Assembly: GCA_012513915.1 (NCBI GenBank)
Contig: JAAZBG010000099.1
Span: 1-64,000 of the forward strand
DNA: 64,000 nt
Reading direction: 5' to 3'
Origin: Fibrobacter sp.
GTDB lineage: Bacteria; Fibrobacterota; Chitinivibrionia; Chitinivibrionales; Chitinispirillaceae
Part shown: piece after piece, positions 9,402 through 20,103 of the stretch
Position numbering within the stretch: the stretch's first letter is position 1
How the letters are laid out: the number at the start of each line of letters is the position of its first letter
Program-made: the position numbers and the translations under genes
Notes under the pieces: model-generated
Databases searched by the model: none
What the model saw: the letters and a program-made list of their open reading frames with translations, nothing else
What the model was told of the DNA's origin: nothing

Positions 9402-9998
9402 ATGAAAAAACTTATTCTCCTGATGTCAGCGTTAGTTCTGACAGTCTCAAGTGTAGTTTCATCAGCACAGGCAGCTGAAAAACAGATGAGAATTCTGATG
9501 GTCGTTCCACCTGAGCAGATTGAGGATGGCGAATATAATGCATCCCGTTCGCTATTTAACGAGAAAGGCGCATTGGTAAAGGTAGCAAGCACTACGAAAA
9601 AAATGGTAACCGGCAGTTCCCTCGAATTCAAACCGGATCTTCTAATTTCCAAAGCTAAATCATCCGATTATGATGCAATCGTACTCATTGGCGGTATGGG
9701 AATATTTGAGCACATCTTCGGAAACCAGGACTTGCAGAAATTAGTAAAGAATATGCACTCAGAGGGTAAATACATTGGTGCTATATGTGGTACTCCTGTT
9801 GTTCTTGCTGAATGTGGCATCCTAAAAGATGTTGAGGCAACAGTAGCTAAGGATAATAACCTGATTAAACAACTTCAGGACAGTGGTGCAAAATATGTTG
9901 ACAACGAAGTTGTTGTTTCGGGGAAAATTGTTACAGGAAACGGCCCCCGAGCCTCCACGGCATTTGCAAAAGCTGTGTGTGAATTGATAGGTTTATAA
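9402..9998 (+). CDS. Exported DJ-1/PfpI family protein
   Basis: N-terminal signal peptide ending AQAAE; PfpI core MRILMVVPPEQIEDGEY..., nucleophile elbow GAICGTPVVLAECG. Confidence 0.85.
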   Translation: MKKLILLMSALVLTVSSVVSSAQAAEKQMRILMVVPPEQIEDGEYNASRSLFNEKGALVKVASTTKKMVTGSSLEFKPDLLISKAKSSDYDAIVLIGGMGIFEHIFGNQDLQKLVKNMHSEGKYIGAICGTPVVLAECGILKDVEATVAKDNNLIKQLQDSGAKYVDNEVVVSGKIVTGNGPRASTAFAKAVCELIGL

Positions 9999-10119
9999 TC
10001 AGATAACGGCTGTCTGATAACACGCATTGCTATGCGAACATCAATTATTTTTCCGGTAACAGGAAGTGTACCGTAAGACAACCGAACCCTGTTACTTTTG
10101 AACCGGAGAAAAATTACTA

Positions 10120-10815
10120 ATGCGAGTATTAATTATCAATGCATCTCCCTTTCAACGCCGGAGCAACACATCATTACTACTGAATGCGTTTATCAGTGGC
10201 CTGAATGAATGTGGAAGCAAAGTTGAGCTTTTTAATCTTGTCAACTTAACCATACATCCATGCCGTGGTGATCTGAACTGCTGGTTTCGCGCGCGCGGAA
10301 AATGCATTCAACGCGACGACATGGATAAATTATATGAACCATTTACAAATGCTGATGCTGTCATTTTTTCAACGCCGGTGTATTGTGATGGCGTGCCGGG
10401 GCAGTTAAAGGTTATGATGGACCGGTTGGTTGCTGGAGGTGATCCGCACCTTGAAATCAGGGATGACCATAGTCGTCACCCGGTTACGCTCAGACAACAA
10501 TCGCAGAAGTTTGCACTTATTGCAAGCTGCGGACTCTGGGAACTTGGAAATTTTGACCCGATGATCATGCATCTGAAAGCATTCTGTAACAATATCGGAT
10601 TTACATTTTGCGGATCTCTTCTCAGACCTCATGCATTCGCCATGAAAAACCGCCCGATCAACGATATCTTAAAAGCAGCGAAATGTGCTGGAAAAAGTTT
10701 TGGTGAAACCGGTGATATCCCGGAAGCATATTCTGTTGTTGTCAAGAGAGATATTGTTTCACGCGAGGAATATATTAACGAGGTAAACAATAAAGTAACA
10801 AGCCTGATTCACTAA
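10120..10815 (+). CDS. NAD(P)H-dependent FMN reductase/flavodoxin-fold oxidoreductase
   Basis: MRVLIINASPFQRRSNTSLLLNAF..., DAVIFSTPVYCDGVPGQLKVMMDR. Confidence 0.88.
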   Translation: MRVLIINASPFQRRSNTSLLLNAFISGLNECGSKVELFNLVNLTIHPCRGDLNCWFRARGKCIQRDDMDKLYEPFTNADAVIFSTPVYCDGVPGQLKVMMDRLVAGGDPHLEIRDDHSRHPVTLRQQSQKFALIASCGLWELGNFDPMIMHLKAFCNNIGFTFCGSLLRPHAFAMKNRPINDILKAAKCAGKSFGETGDIPEAYSVVVKRDIVSREEYINEVNNKVTSLIH

Positions 10816-10913
10816 TCTGCTTGTGATTGCCGGACATTCTCTGAACATAGTAACAGGATGCATTCAAGCGTAAATGTTATTTTTGTAATCATCCGCGCAG
10901 ATATTAAGAAAAC

Positions 10914-10939
10914 GGAGGTATATTGTATGGTATACCTCC
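10914..10939 (-). terminator. Hairpin between convergent genes
   Basis: GGAGGTATA (10914-10922)/TATACCTCC (10931-10939), followed on the minus strand by GTTTTCTT. Confidence 0.55.
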
Positions 10940-10947
10940 ACACAATT

Positions 10948-11148
10948 TCAGGACTTTTTTCGTGTCTTGCGTAATACAGTGCTCATGACGTGTGTACTCT
11001 GATCTTCGGTGTTAAACCACAACATAAGCCGCTCATCATTTCGTGTAAAGCAATCAGCAATAGTTGTTTTTTGTGCACAAGGATAGATTTTCTTATGCTT
11101 TCTGGTCGCCTTGTCAATCAATTGTTTTTCAAGATTACCCATCAACAT
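10948..11148 (-). CDS. Small conserved-looking hypothetical protein (66 aa)
   Basis: Open frame MLMGNLEKQLIDKATRKHKKIYPCAQKTTIADCFTRNDERLMLWFNTEDQSTHVM; followed by a terminator-like hairpin. Confidence 0.6.
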   Translation of the reverse strand: MLMGNLEKQLIDKATRKHKKIYPCAQKTTIADCFTRNDERLMLWFNTEDQSTHVMSTVLRKTRKKS

Positions 11149-11177
11149 ATTCCTTATGTATAAATATTAATCAATCA

Positions 11178-11204
11178 CAGGGACGGGCTTGATACCCGTC
11201 CCTG
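11178..11204. repeat. Intergenic palindrome 3' of ftsZ
   Basis: CAGGGACGGG (11178-11187)/CCCGTCCCTG (11195-11204), perfect 10-bp stem; no U-tract. Confidence 0.7.
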
Positions 11205-11211
11205 CAAAATA

Positions 11212-12555
11212 TTACTGCATCTGTTTTCTCAGAAATGTCGGAACATCCATATCATCTTCCAGCGTTGTCATTACATTGCCTTTTGAAACATAGATACGTT
11301 CATTGCGTTTCGGATCACGTTTTGGATATATTGGTAAATCCACATTTGCATTTGACGCTGCAGTAACACGTGTCTCTTCGCGATCCTGAATCTGGCTCAT
11401 ATCGATATCATCAAGTTTAGGCATCTCAATGATGACCGGGTCAGCAACCCTTTCCTTGACAACTTCAGGTTTGGCAGGAACACTCAGTGCAATAGACAGC
11501 TGCTCTGTCTTTTCCGGTATTTTCTTGTCGATAACCGGCATCTTGACTGCAAGCTTTGGTGCTGCTGCTTCCCGTTTTTCTTCAAGTGTTTCCTCATTAA
11601 AACCGGTTGCAATAACTGTAACCCGGATTTTTCCATTCATTTCAGGATCAGTAACAGCACCGAAAATGATATTGGTCTCTGAGTCTTCACCGACAGCATC
11701 ATAAACTGTCTGAGTTGCATCACTGACATCGTACAATGTCATATCTTCACCACCGGTGATATTGATAAGAATACCACGGGCTCCCGTAATTGACACATCA
11801 TCAAGCAGCGGACTATGAATAGCTGCATCAGCAGCCATGACTGCACGATTTTCACCCTCTGAATATCCGGTACCCATGAGAGCGTCACCCATACAATTCA
11901 TGACAGTTCTTACATCTGCGAAGTCGAGATTGACAAGACCGTGTACGGAGATAAGATCCGAAATACCTTTAGTTGCCTGATATAATACATCATCGGCTGT
12001 TTTGAATGCATCGATAAGTGATGTCTTCCTGTCAACAATCGAAAGGAGTTTCTGGTTAGGAATAACAATAATAGTATCGACAGCTCTACGTAAATCATCA
12101 ATACCCTTGCGTGCATTACGGTCGCGGACTTTACCTTCAAAAAGAAATGGACGGGTAACAATGGCAACAGTCAGAATTCCCATCTCTTTGGCGATTTCTG
12201 CAACAACCGGAGCACCACCAGTACCTGTTCCACCACCCATACCTGCAGTGATAAAAACCATATCTGCACCATTGAGAACAGCAGCGATTTTTTCTCTGTC
12301 CTCTTCCATTGCCAGGCGACCTACTTCCGGATTAGCACCGGCACCCAGCCCTTTTGTGACCTTCTCGCCGATCTGAAGTCTCGCTGCAGCACGGTTATTG
12401 TCAAGAGCCATTGCATCGGTATTAACAGCAATAAAATCAACACCTGTCAATCCGGCTGCAACCATTCTGTTAACAGCATTACCTCCGGCCCCTCCAACAC
12501 CAATCACCTTCATCTTTGCAACAGCATCGAAATTTTCTTCTAACGTAAAGACCAT
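11212..12555 (-). CDS. ftsZ: Cell division protein FtsZ
   Basis: [26 protein letters not shown] tubulin signature, C-terminal peptide DVPTFLRKQ. Confidence 0.98.
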   Translation of the reverse strand: MVFTLEENFDAVAKMKVIGVGGAGGNAVNRMVAAGLTGVDFIAVNTDAMALDNNRAAARLQIGEKVTKGLGAGANPEVGRLAMEEDREKIAAVLNGADMVFITAGMGGGTGTGGAPVVAEIAKEMGILTVAIVTRPFLFEGKVRDRNARKGIDDLRRAVDTIIVIPNQKLLSIVDRKTSLIDAFKTADDVLYQATKGISDLISVHGLVNLDFADVRTVMNCMGDALMGTGYSEGENRAVMAADAAIHSPLLDDVSITGARGILINITGGEDMTLYDVSDATQTVYDAVGEDSETNIIFGAVTDPEMNGKIRVTVIATGFNEETLEEKREAAAPKLAVKMPVIDKKIPEKTEQLSIALSVPAKPEVVKERVADPVIIEMPKLDDIDMSQIQDREETRVTAASNANVDLPIYPKRDPKRNERIYVSKGNVMTTLEDDMDVPTFLRKQMQ

Positions 12556-12642
12556 ATAACCCTCCTCAGAGTATTGTAAGAATTATAATTATTCAATTTT
12601 TTAATAATATTTGCAAGTGATAATTATACTTTTTGCGATTTT

Positions 12643-13896
12643 TTAAAAGAATTCTTTTACCCATATTTTCATTTTGTCGAAAATCTTCTTAAAGTTATCA
12701 TCACCGCCGATTGTTTTTTTACTTTTACGATTTCCTGACTGTTCCATCGCATACATACACAGGCCTACACCAGTAGCATGAACCGGTGATTTTGCAGCTT
12801 CGGTGAGTCCGCCAAATCCAGTTGGAACACCAATCTTGACAGGCATCTCAAAAACCTTCTCCGAAAGTTCCTGTATTCCATCCATCAGGGCACCCCCACC
12901 CGTCAGTACAACACCGGCACCGAGCATATCTGAATACTCAGTCCTTTTTATTTCTCTTAAAGCAAGTGACAAAATCTCTTCGAGGCGTGGTTCGATGATA
13001 CCGGCAAGAACCGCTTTTGAAACTTCACGCTGCTCACGTCCACCGACACCGGGAACACTAATGTATTCAGTACCTTTAAGGAGTTGCGAATATGCGCATC
13101 CATATTGTCGTTTGATCTCTTCGGCACGCTCAACAGGAGTACGTATCCCGATTGCAATGTCACTAGTCACGTTCTTTCCCCCAAGACCGACAACCGCCGT
13201 GTGACGAATACTTTCATCAAAGTAAATTGCGATATCAGTGGTACCTCCACCCATGTCAACCAGTGCAACACCAAGTTCTTTCTCATCCTTCTCGAGGACA
13301 GAGTAACATGATGCAAGCGGCTCAAGGACAAGATCGACAACTTTAAGTCCGGCCTTCTCTACACTTTTGTAAATATTCTGTGCACTTGTGACAGCACCGG
13401 TAATAATATGCACCTGTGTTTCAAGACGTACACCGCACATACCGATCGGATCCTTTATCCCCTTTTGATCATCAACAACGAATTCCTGCGGGATCACATG
13501 TAGAATCTCCCGGTCCATCGGAATAGAAACCGCACGGGCTGCATCAATAGCTCTCACTACGTCAAGATCAGTTATTTCATTGTTATCACGGGAAATCGCA
13601 ACAAGACCACGGCTGTTGATTGCCCTGATATGATCACCTGCAATACCAACCCAAACCTCATCGACATCAACGCCGGCCATGAGTTCAGCTTCTTCAACCG
13701 CTTTTTGAATGGATCGTACTGTTTTATCTATATTGACAACAACGCCTTTACGAAGACCATCTGAGGGACTCACCCCTACTCCAACGATTTTCAGTTCGCC
13801 GTTTGCATCCTGCTCTGAAATAATGCAGGCGATTTTCGTAGTCCCAATGTCAAGCCCGACAAAGACATTTTCATTCATGTACAACCTCCAGTCCAA
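12643..13896 (-). CDS. ftsA: Cell division protein FtsA (likely start at 13878)
   Basis: VGLDIGTTKIACII, VDMGGGTTDIAIY, VLTGGGALMDG. Confidence 0.96.
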   Translation of the reverse strand: MDWRLYMNENVFVGLDIGTTKIACIISEQDANGELKIVGVGVSPSDGLRKGVVVNIDKTVRSIQKAVEEAELMAGVDVDEVWVGIAGDHIRAINSRGLVAISRDNNEITDLDVVRAIDAARAVSIPMDREILHVIPQEFVVDDQKGIKDPIGMCGVRLETQVHIITGAVTSAQNIYKSVEKAGLKVVDLVLEPLASCYSVLEKDEKELGVALVDMGGGTTDIAIYFDESIRHTAVVGLGGKNVTSDIAIGIRTPVERAEEIKRQYGCAYSQLLKGTEYISVPGVGGREQREVSKAVLAGIIEPRLEEILSLALREIKRTEYSDMLGAGVVLTGGGALMDGIQELSEKVFEMPVKIGVPTGFGGLTEAAKSPVHATGVGLCMYAMEQSGNRKSKKTIGGDDNFKKIFDKMKIWVKEFF

Positions 13897-13904
13897 CGCA
13901 TATC

Positions 13905-14771
13905 TTATTCTGCAACGGCTTTCCCCTGTTTTTTTACTACAACCGAATCCGGTATGGTAACAAACGCAATATTCTGATACGATAAATCAATCTTTTCCGG
14001 ATGGCGGCTCCCGTTTTGTATAAGCTTTTCAAGCTTAAGCAATTGACCAAGTCTGGTTTCCAGATTGTCATCAGAGAGTTCAACAATTGTTGTATATGCC
14101 TGAAAAGAAAGCTTTATTTTATGTTTCTCAGATAAATCAATCTGTGTAATACTTTGAAAAAGCTCGTTATTTACAGAAAGTGCGGCTTTTATAAAAGCTT
14201 TCACCCGTTTCATATCGTCAACACGGACTTTGCGGATTCCACTTCCACCGATGGTATCTTTTAACCCGCATATAATCGGCATCTCAGAGATTACATTCTT
14301 TGCCAGCGGGAAAATGTACCCATCTCTATCTATATAATAAATTGCACCAAGATTTACAAGGGCAACCGGCTTTCTTTCTTTGATTTTTATTGTTACTTTT
14401 CCATCAAGATTTTTTCCAACCTTGACATTATCAATCCAGGGATTTTTCATGAGTACCTTACGAACATCACATTCCTTAACAGCAAATGATCGTGTCGAAT
14501 CACTGATACCACACTCTTCAAGAATCGTCTGTTTATCAATATGTTTATTTCCGGTAATCTCAATTGCTTTGACAGTAAATACTTGTGAATTTTTAATATT
14601 CAGAGCAATAGTAATAATTCCCTTATAACTATAAATGAAAAGTGCGGTCAAGGCAGTAACGCCGAGCAATACGATTATAATGCTCATGCCGAATTTCCTC
14701 GCTGCACTTTTAACCTTTACTTTACGGTCGGCATTTCTTTTCCTGCCGTTTGCTCCAAGACGCTTAGCCAT
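13905..14771 (-). CDS. ftsQ: Cell division protein FtsQ (POTRA)
   Basis: Single TM, VKAIEITGNKHIDKQTILEECGI, position between murC and ftsA. Confidence 0.9.
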   Translation of the reverse strand: MAKRLGANGRKRNADRKVKVKSAARKFGMSIIIVLLGVTALTALFIYSYKGIITIALNIKNSQVFTVKAIEITGNKHIDKQTILEECGISDSTRSFAVKECDVRKVLMKNPWIDNVKVGKNLDGKVTIKIKERKPVALVNLGAIYYIDRDGYIFPLAKNVISEMPIICGLKDTIGGSGIRKVRVDDMKRVKAFIKAALSVNNELFQSITQIDLSEKHKIKLSFQAYTTIVELSDDNLETRLGQLLKLEKLIQNGSRHPEKIDLSYQNIAFVTIPDSVVVKKQGKAVAE

Positions 14772-16137
14772 TTTTCAATTGCTCCAGTATCGTTGGTGCT
14801 ATTTCCCATATATCACCGGCTCCCATTATTACAACGCAATCGTTTTCTTTTACGTTGCTTACAACTTCAGGTATAATCTCAGCCTTATCCGGAATATGGT
14901 ATACATACTTATGACCTGATGCTTTAATACGATCAGAAATTGCTTCAGAGTTAATTCCAGGTATCGGTTCTTCACGCGCTTTGTAAATATCAGCAATATA
15001 CACGATATCCGCTTTTCCAAGACTTTCAGCAAATTCATTGATAAAATCACGGGTGCGTGTATACAAATGCGGCTGAAAAACAGCAATTATATTGTTGTAG
15101 CCGCTTGTCCGTGCGGCATCAAGCGTCGCCCGAATTTCACCGGGATGATGTGCATAATCATCAATGACAGTAACCTTTTTCTCAACACCAATAACTTCAA
15201 AACGACGTTTGACACCCTGAAACTGTTTTAGACTCAAAGCTATGGTTTTGAAGTCGACACCAATTTCCAATGCTACAACAATTGCAGCAAGTGAATTTAA
15301 CACATTGTGCTTTCCGGGAATGTTCAGATCGATTGTCCCCAGTTCAACACCGTGCTTAACAACGGTAAAGACCCCGTGACCATTGACAAACGAAATGTCT
15401 TTTGCAACATAATCAGCATCGCCATTAACACTATATGTTATAACGGTACTGTTAATACGCGGCAATATTTCACGAACCCCAGTATCATCCTTGCATGCAA
15501 TAACAGCACCATAGAACGGGATACGTTCGGAAAACTTTACAAACGCATCTTTGATATCATCAAGAGAGCTATAACAATCAAGATGATCTGCTTCAATATT
15601 AGTGATAATTGCAATAGACGGATACATTGCAAGAAAAGAGCGATCATACTCATCTGCTTCTGCAACCATAATGTTGCTGGTACCGACAAATGCATGTGAC
15701 TCCGCACTGCGTACCACTCCGCCCACAAGTACCGTTGGCCGCAGGGATGCATCATTGAGGATTGTTCCAACCAGAGATGTCGTTGTTGTTTTCCCGTGCG
15801 TACCGCTGATGCATACTGTAAAGTGAGCCCGCATAAGGTCACCAAGCAGCTCCGCCCTGCGAATACAGGGAATACCATGTTCACGTGCATACACACGCTC
15901 AGGATTGTTTTCTCTGACAGCACTTGAATACACCAGAAGATCCGCGTTCCTCACAAGATCTACATCATGATTATACTGCACCCTGATCCCCATTGATTCA
16001 AGTCTCGCGGTTGCAACCGAATTTATTTTATCACTGCCGGTAACTTTGTGACCGTGTGCCTGCAATACCTCAGCAAGCGGGCACATTCCGGCTCCACCAA
16101 TACCAAGCATATGAATTTTTTTTATAAACCGTTTCAT
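14764..16137 (-). CDS. murC: UDP-N-acetylmuramate--L-alanine ligase
   Basis: IHMLGIGGAGMCPLAEVLQAHGHKVTGSD, ISGTHGKTTTTSLV. Confidence 0.97.
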   Translation of the reverse strand: MKRFIKKIHMLGIGGAGMCPLAEVLQAHGHKVTGSDKINSVATARLESMGIRVQYNHDVDLVRNADLLVYSSAVRENNPERVYAREHGIPCIRRAELLGDLMRAHFTVCISGTHGKTTTTSLVGTILNDASLRPTVLVGGVVRSAESHAFVGTSNIMVAEADEYDRSFLAMYPSIAIITNIEADHLDCYSSLDDIKDAFVKFSERIPFYGAVIACKDDTGVREILPRINSTVITYSVNGDADYVAKDISFVNGHGVFTVVKHGVELGTIDLNIPGKHNVLNSLAAIVVALEIGVDFKTIALSLKQFQGVKRRFEVIGVEKKVTVIDDYAHHPGEIRATLDAARTSGYNNIIAVFQPHLYTRTRDFINEFAESLGKADIVYIADIYKAREEPIPGINSEAISDRIKASGHKYVYHIPDKAEIIPEVVSNVKENDCVVIMGAGDIWEIAPTILEQLKNG

Positions 16138-16157
16138 AAATAAATCATCTCAATCTG

Positions 16158-17306
16158 TCAATTTTGTATAACTCTGCGACGTACACCACGCTTTACACCG
16201 GCATCAGAAACATGCTGCGACTGACTTGAAATATTCAGTACAATTCCCATACCTATCATCATAAACACGATACTCATACCACCATAACTCAAAAATGGAA
16301 GCGGTATCCCCGTCGTCGGTATAAGTCCGCATCCAACGCTGGTATGTATTAGTGTATAAACAGCAACAACCATCGTAAACCCGAATGCCATCAATTGACC
16401 CATTCTATCAGGGGCATGAAGTGCTGCATGCATCCCTCTGCTTATTATGTAAACAAAGGTTGCGAATACTATCATCAGGCCGATAAAACCAATCTCCTCA
16501 CCAAGAATGGCGATTGCAAAATCCGTATGAGGCTCGGGAAGATAGAAAAACTTCTGCTCTCCCTTCCCAAGCCCTGTACCGAAAAGGCCGCCATTACCCA
16601 ACCCGATCAGCGACTGATATGTTTGATAACCAACATGATCCTTTGACTCAGCGCTATTCATAAATGCCATCAATCGCCTCATTCTGTATGGCGTTTTCAA
16701 AATCAGGACAATTGCGAAAGGAATGGCAGCCAGTGCGATTGATGCAATATGCATCAGCTTTGCACCTGACAGATAGATCATTGACACGGCAATTATACCC
16801 AGCACCACTGCGGTTGACATATTCGGTTCAATAAGAATAAGTCCGCAAACAATTCCGATTTTTATCATAAGCTGAATAAAGTGTTTAATATTGGTGATAT
16901 CATTTCCTATTTTATCGCAGCTACGGGCAATAAGACAAATTAACGCAACCTTTGCAGCATCGGAAACCTGAAATAATACCGGACCGATATCCAGCCACCT
17001 CCGTGCACCGTTAATTCTGGGAACACCCGGCAAAACCAATACCGCTACAAGTAAACCAATCGCTCCCAGATACAAGAGATTGCTGATTTTACCCCAGAAA
17101 TGATAATCAACATTTACAAAAAGCATAAATGCACCAATGGCAATAAGAACACGGATCGATTGACGTGCAAGAAAGAAATCCGCACCGCCAAACCGCTGCT
17201 GAGCAAGCGCAAATGATGAACTGTACACAAGAACAATTCCAAACCCCATCATTACAAGCAATGCAATGAAAAGCCCGAAATCCATTCCTGCCATCCGGTT
17301 TTTCAT
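16158..17306 (-). CDS. ftsW: SEDS glycosyltransferase FtsW
   Basis: Multi-TM protein; GLGNGGLFGTGLGKGEQKFFYLPEPHTDFAIAILGEEIGFIG, TGIPLPFLSYGGMS. Confidence 0.95.
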   Translation of the reverse strand: MKNRMAGMDFGLFIALLVMMGFGIVLVYSSSFALAQQRFGGADFFLARQSIRVLIAIGAFMLFVNVDYHFWGKISNLLYLGAIGLLVAVLVLPGVPRINGARRWLDIGPVLFQVSDAAKVALICLIARSCDKIGNDITNIKHFIQLMIKIGIVCGLILIEPNMSTAVVLGIIAVSMIYLSGAKLMHIASIALAAIPFAIVLILKTPYRMRRLMAFMNSAESKDHVGYQTYQSLIGLGNGGLFGTGLGKGEQKFFYLPEPHTDFAIAILGEEIGFIGLMIVFATFVYIISRGMHAALHAPDRMGQLMAFGFTMVVAVYTLIHTSVGCGLIPTTGIPLPFLSYGGMSIVFMMIGMGIVLNISSQSQHVSDAGVKRGVRRRVIQN

Positions 17307-18679
17307 TTTGTTACATTCCTTTTACAAACGAGCTGTTTGAAAACATCTCCACGTTCCTCATAGTTTTTAAACATATCAAAACTTGAACACCCCGGAGAAA
17401 AAACAACCACCTCTCCCGGCACCGCATTCTCCATTGCGCAGTCAATTGCAGCATCAAGTGTCGCCGCACGTTTTATTGTTGTTAATCCATTCCAGACACG
17501 TTCCATTCGATCTGCAGCTTCACCGATCAGTGTCACATCAGTAACATGTTCTTTAATCGCATCATTGACTGTTGTAAAGTCACAGAATTTATCACGTCCC
17601 CCGGCGATCAGATGCACACCTTTGGGAAAAGCTTTAACAGCAACAAGTATCGATTCTGCGGTCGTAGATTTTGAATCATTGTAAAATCTTATTTTGTTAA
17701 TCTCATCAACATACTCAAGACGATGCTTCAAGCCCTTGAAGCTGCATATTCCTTTTGCAATCCCTGTCACATCTGCACCGGAAACCATTGCGAGCGCTGA
17801 GGCTACGCAGGCATTTTCATAATTATGATGTCCCTTGATAACCATATCGTTTACATTCAGGACAACTCCATTATTTCCCCTGAAACGATACTTAAGGAGC
17901 AAACCATCAATCCAGAATGAATCCTCCCCCGGCACATCTGCCCCAAACCAGACGATCTGTGTCCGGTGTCTCATTTCGTTGGCCCATTCACACAAGCGAT
18001 CATCATTTGCATTGAGCACAAGCACATTATCTTTTGTAAAATTACGCGCAATTTCCTTCTTTGCATTGTAATAGTCATCTTCACAGGCATACCGGTCGAG
18101 ATGATTCTTCATGAAATTCAAAACCGCGGCAGCCATTGGCCTGAAAGTGTCAATAGTTTCAAGCTGGAAACTTGATACTTCGGCAACTACATAACTATCT
18201 TTTGGCACCTGATGAACAATACTGATAACCGGAATACCAATATTGCCGGCAACAACAGCATCCTTACCACCAGCATTGAGAGCCTCTCCCAGTAACGAAA
18301 CAGTGGTGCTTTTTCCGGTTGATCCGGTTACTGCAAGAAACGTAGCTTTACTTGCACGAAATCCGAGTTCCATTTCCGACCAGACCGGAATTTTTCTCTC
18401 ACGTGCTTTGACAAGAATCGGAATATCTGATGGAACCCCCGGAGAAAGTACAATCAAATCACAATCAAGAACTCTGTCGGTATGCGCAGATGCTTCATAC
18501 CTGACATTATTAATACCCTTATCAGATAATATCTTTACAAGTTTTACCTCATCACAGGTATCACTGATTAATACATCAGATCCCTTACCAATAAAGAATT
18601 CGGCAGCTGCAAGTCCACTGCGTGCAGCACCAATAATAGAAACCCGTGATGGAAAACTTTTCTGCATATCAAAATTCAT
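17303..18679 (-). CDS. murD: UDP-N-acetylmuramoylalanine--D-glutamate ligase
   Basis: AVTGSTGKSTTVSLLGEAL, FYNDSKSTTAESILVAVKAF, AGGRDK. Confidence 0.96.
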   Translation of the reverse strand: MNFDMQKSFPSRVSIIGAARSGLAAAEFFIGKGSDVLISDTCDEVKLVKILSDKGINNVRYEASAHTDRVLDCDLIVLSPGVPSDIPILVKARERKIPVWSEMELGFRASKATFLAVTGSTGKSTTVSLLGEALNAGGKDAVVAGNIGIPVISIVHQVPKDSYVVAEVSSFQLETIDTFRPMAAAVLNFMKNHLDRYACEDDYYNAKKEIARNFTKDNVLVLNANDDRLCEWANEMRHRTQIVWFGADVPGEDSFWIDGLLLKYRFRGNNGVVLNVNDMVIKGHHNYENACVASALAMVSGADVTGIAKGICSFKGLKHRLEYVDEINKIRFYNDSKSTTAESILVAVKAFPKGVHLIAGGRDKFCDFTTVNDAIKEHVTDVTLIGEAADRMERVWNGLTTIKRAATLDAAIDCAMENAVPGEVVVFSPGCSSFDMFKNYEERGDVFKQLVCKRNVTK

Positions 18680-18690
18680 TTCTATGACCC

Positions 18691-20103
18691 TTAGAATCTT
18701 TCGAAAACTGTCTCAAGTTGAACACCCCGGGAACCCTTTAAAAGAACTGTATCACCTTTTACTACGATTTCTCTCGCTTTCTCAACAGCATTCCCGGCAC
18801 AGTCTGCGATCATTATAGAACCAGCGCTCATACCTGCTGTCACGGCTCCCTTTTTAATCTCCTCAGCAAACTCACCAACTGCAAGAATTTTATTTACTTT
18901 TGCATCAACAAGGTTTTTACCAAGTTCCTGATGCAGTTTTGATGCATACTTGCCGAGCTCTTTCATATCACCAACGATTGCAACGCGATTTACTTCCGGA
19001 GTAATATCCGAGAGATAGGTAATTGCGCTTTTCATTGATGACGGATTTGCATTATAGCAATCGAGAATAAACCTGGTTCCCTTTTTCATCTCTACTGCAC
19101 CACGCATTGTGACCGGTTTCTGTTCAAGCAGCGCTTTTGCAATACGATCATCAGGAATCCCGCACCGTCTTCCGATGAAAATTGCAGGCAGTGCGCTGTA
19201 GATAAAATGACGGCCCGGCATCGCAAGCCTGAATGTGTATCCGTCAAGTTCAAACGAGATTCCCTTAACTGCATCAATGGTTACATTCTGTGGACGGACA
19301 GTGCACTTTGACGAGAAACCGTAGAAAACGCTATTAAGCCCACGTTCCTTTGCACCTTTGACAAGACGAGGATCATCACCGTTAAGCAGCATGAAACCGG
19401 ACTTTTTATTTAGTCCATCAGCGATCTCGAATTTAGCCTTAGTTGTATTATCCAGTGATCCGAATAATCCAACGTGCCCATAACCGATATTGGTAATCAC
19501 TGCAATATCCGGCTTTGCAATAGTAGTTAATTCATGAATTTCACCGACATGGTTAGCACCCATCTCAATGACACCAGCCCATTCATTACCAGAAAACCTG
19601 AGAAGGCTAAGCGGTACTCCAATATGATTATTCCAGTTTCCGAATGTTTCACTAATGTCAAGGCCCTGACGCAGCACCGATGAAATGAACGTACGTGTCG
19701 TGGTTTTTCCGTTTGATCCTGTAACACCAACAAGAAGAATACCCATCTCCTGACGGTATTTTGCAGCAGCTTTCTGAACAGCCTTTAACGGATCTGTCAC
19801 CCTGATCAACTTCCGTGCCTGCGCAGCAGTACATTCGATAGTACTCTTTTTATCAACAATTGCAGCAATAGCCCCGGCTTTGAGTGCATTTACGACATAT
19901 GCATGTCCATCATCACGCTCTGATTTCAACGCAACAAAAACATCACCCGGCATAACTTTACGTGAATCGTTCCATACGGTCCCGACTTTTAATGAAAGCT
20001 TTGATACTGGTAGTTCAGATTTACCACAGCACCACGTTACAAGATGCCCCAGTGTAAGCGGTGTTGAATTACTCTGCTCAGTGCATGCTTTACTTGCCAT
20101 CAT
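18691..20103 (-). CDS. murF: UDP-MurNAc-tripeptide--D-Ala-D-Ala ligase
   Basis: VGVTGSNGKTTTRTFISSVL, DCYNANPSSMKSAI. Confidence 0.96.
   Translation of the reverse strand: MMASKACTEQSNSTPLTLGHLVTWCCGKSELPVSKLSLKVGTVWNDSRKVMPGDVFVALKSERDDGHAYVVNALKAGAIAAIVDKKSTIECTAAQARKLIRVTDPLKAVQKAAAKYRQEMGILLVGVTGSNGKTTTRTFISSVLRQGLDISETFGNWNNHIGVPLSLLRFSGNEWAGVIEMGANHVGEIHELTTIAKPDIAVITNIGYGHVGLFGSLDNTTKAKFEIADGLNKKSGFMLLNGDDPRLVKGAKERGLNSVFYGFSSKCTVRPQNVTIDAVKGISFELDGYTFRLAMPGRHFIYSALPAIFIGRRCGIPDDRIAKALLEQKPVTMRGAVEMKKGTRFILDCYNANPSSMKSAITYLSDITPEVNRVAIVGDMKELGKYASKLHQELGKNLVDAKVNKILAVGEFAEEIKKGAVTAGMSAGSIMIADCAGNAVEKAREIVVKGDTVLLKGSRGVQLETVFERF

Noticed and set aside
18243-18818. 191-aa plus-strand ORF antisense to murD
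   Set aside because: Antisense artefact of codon bias, no recognisable domain.
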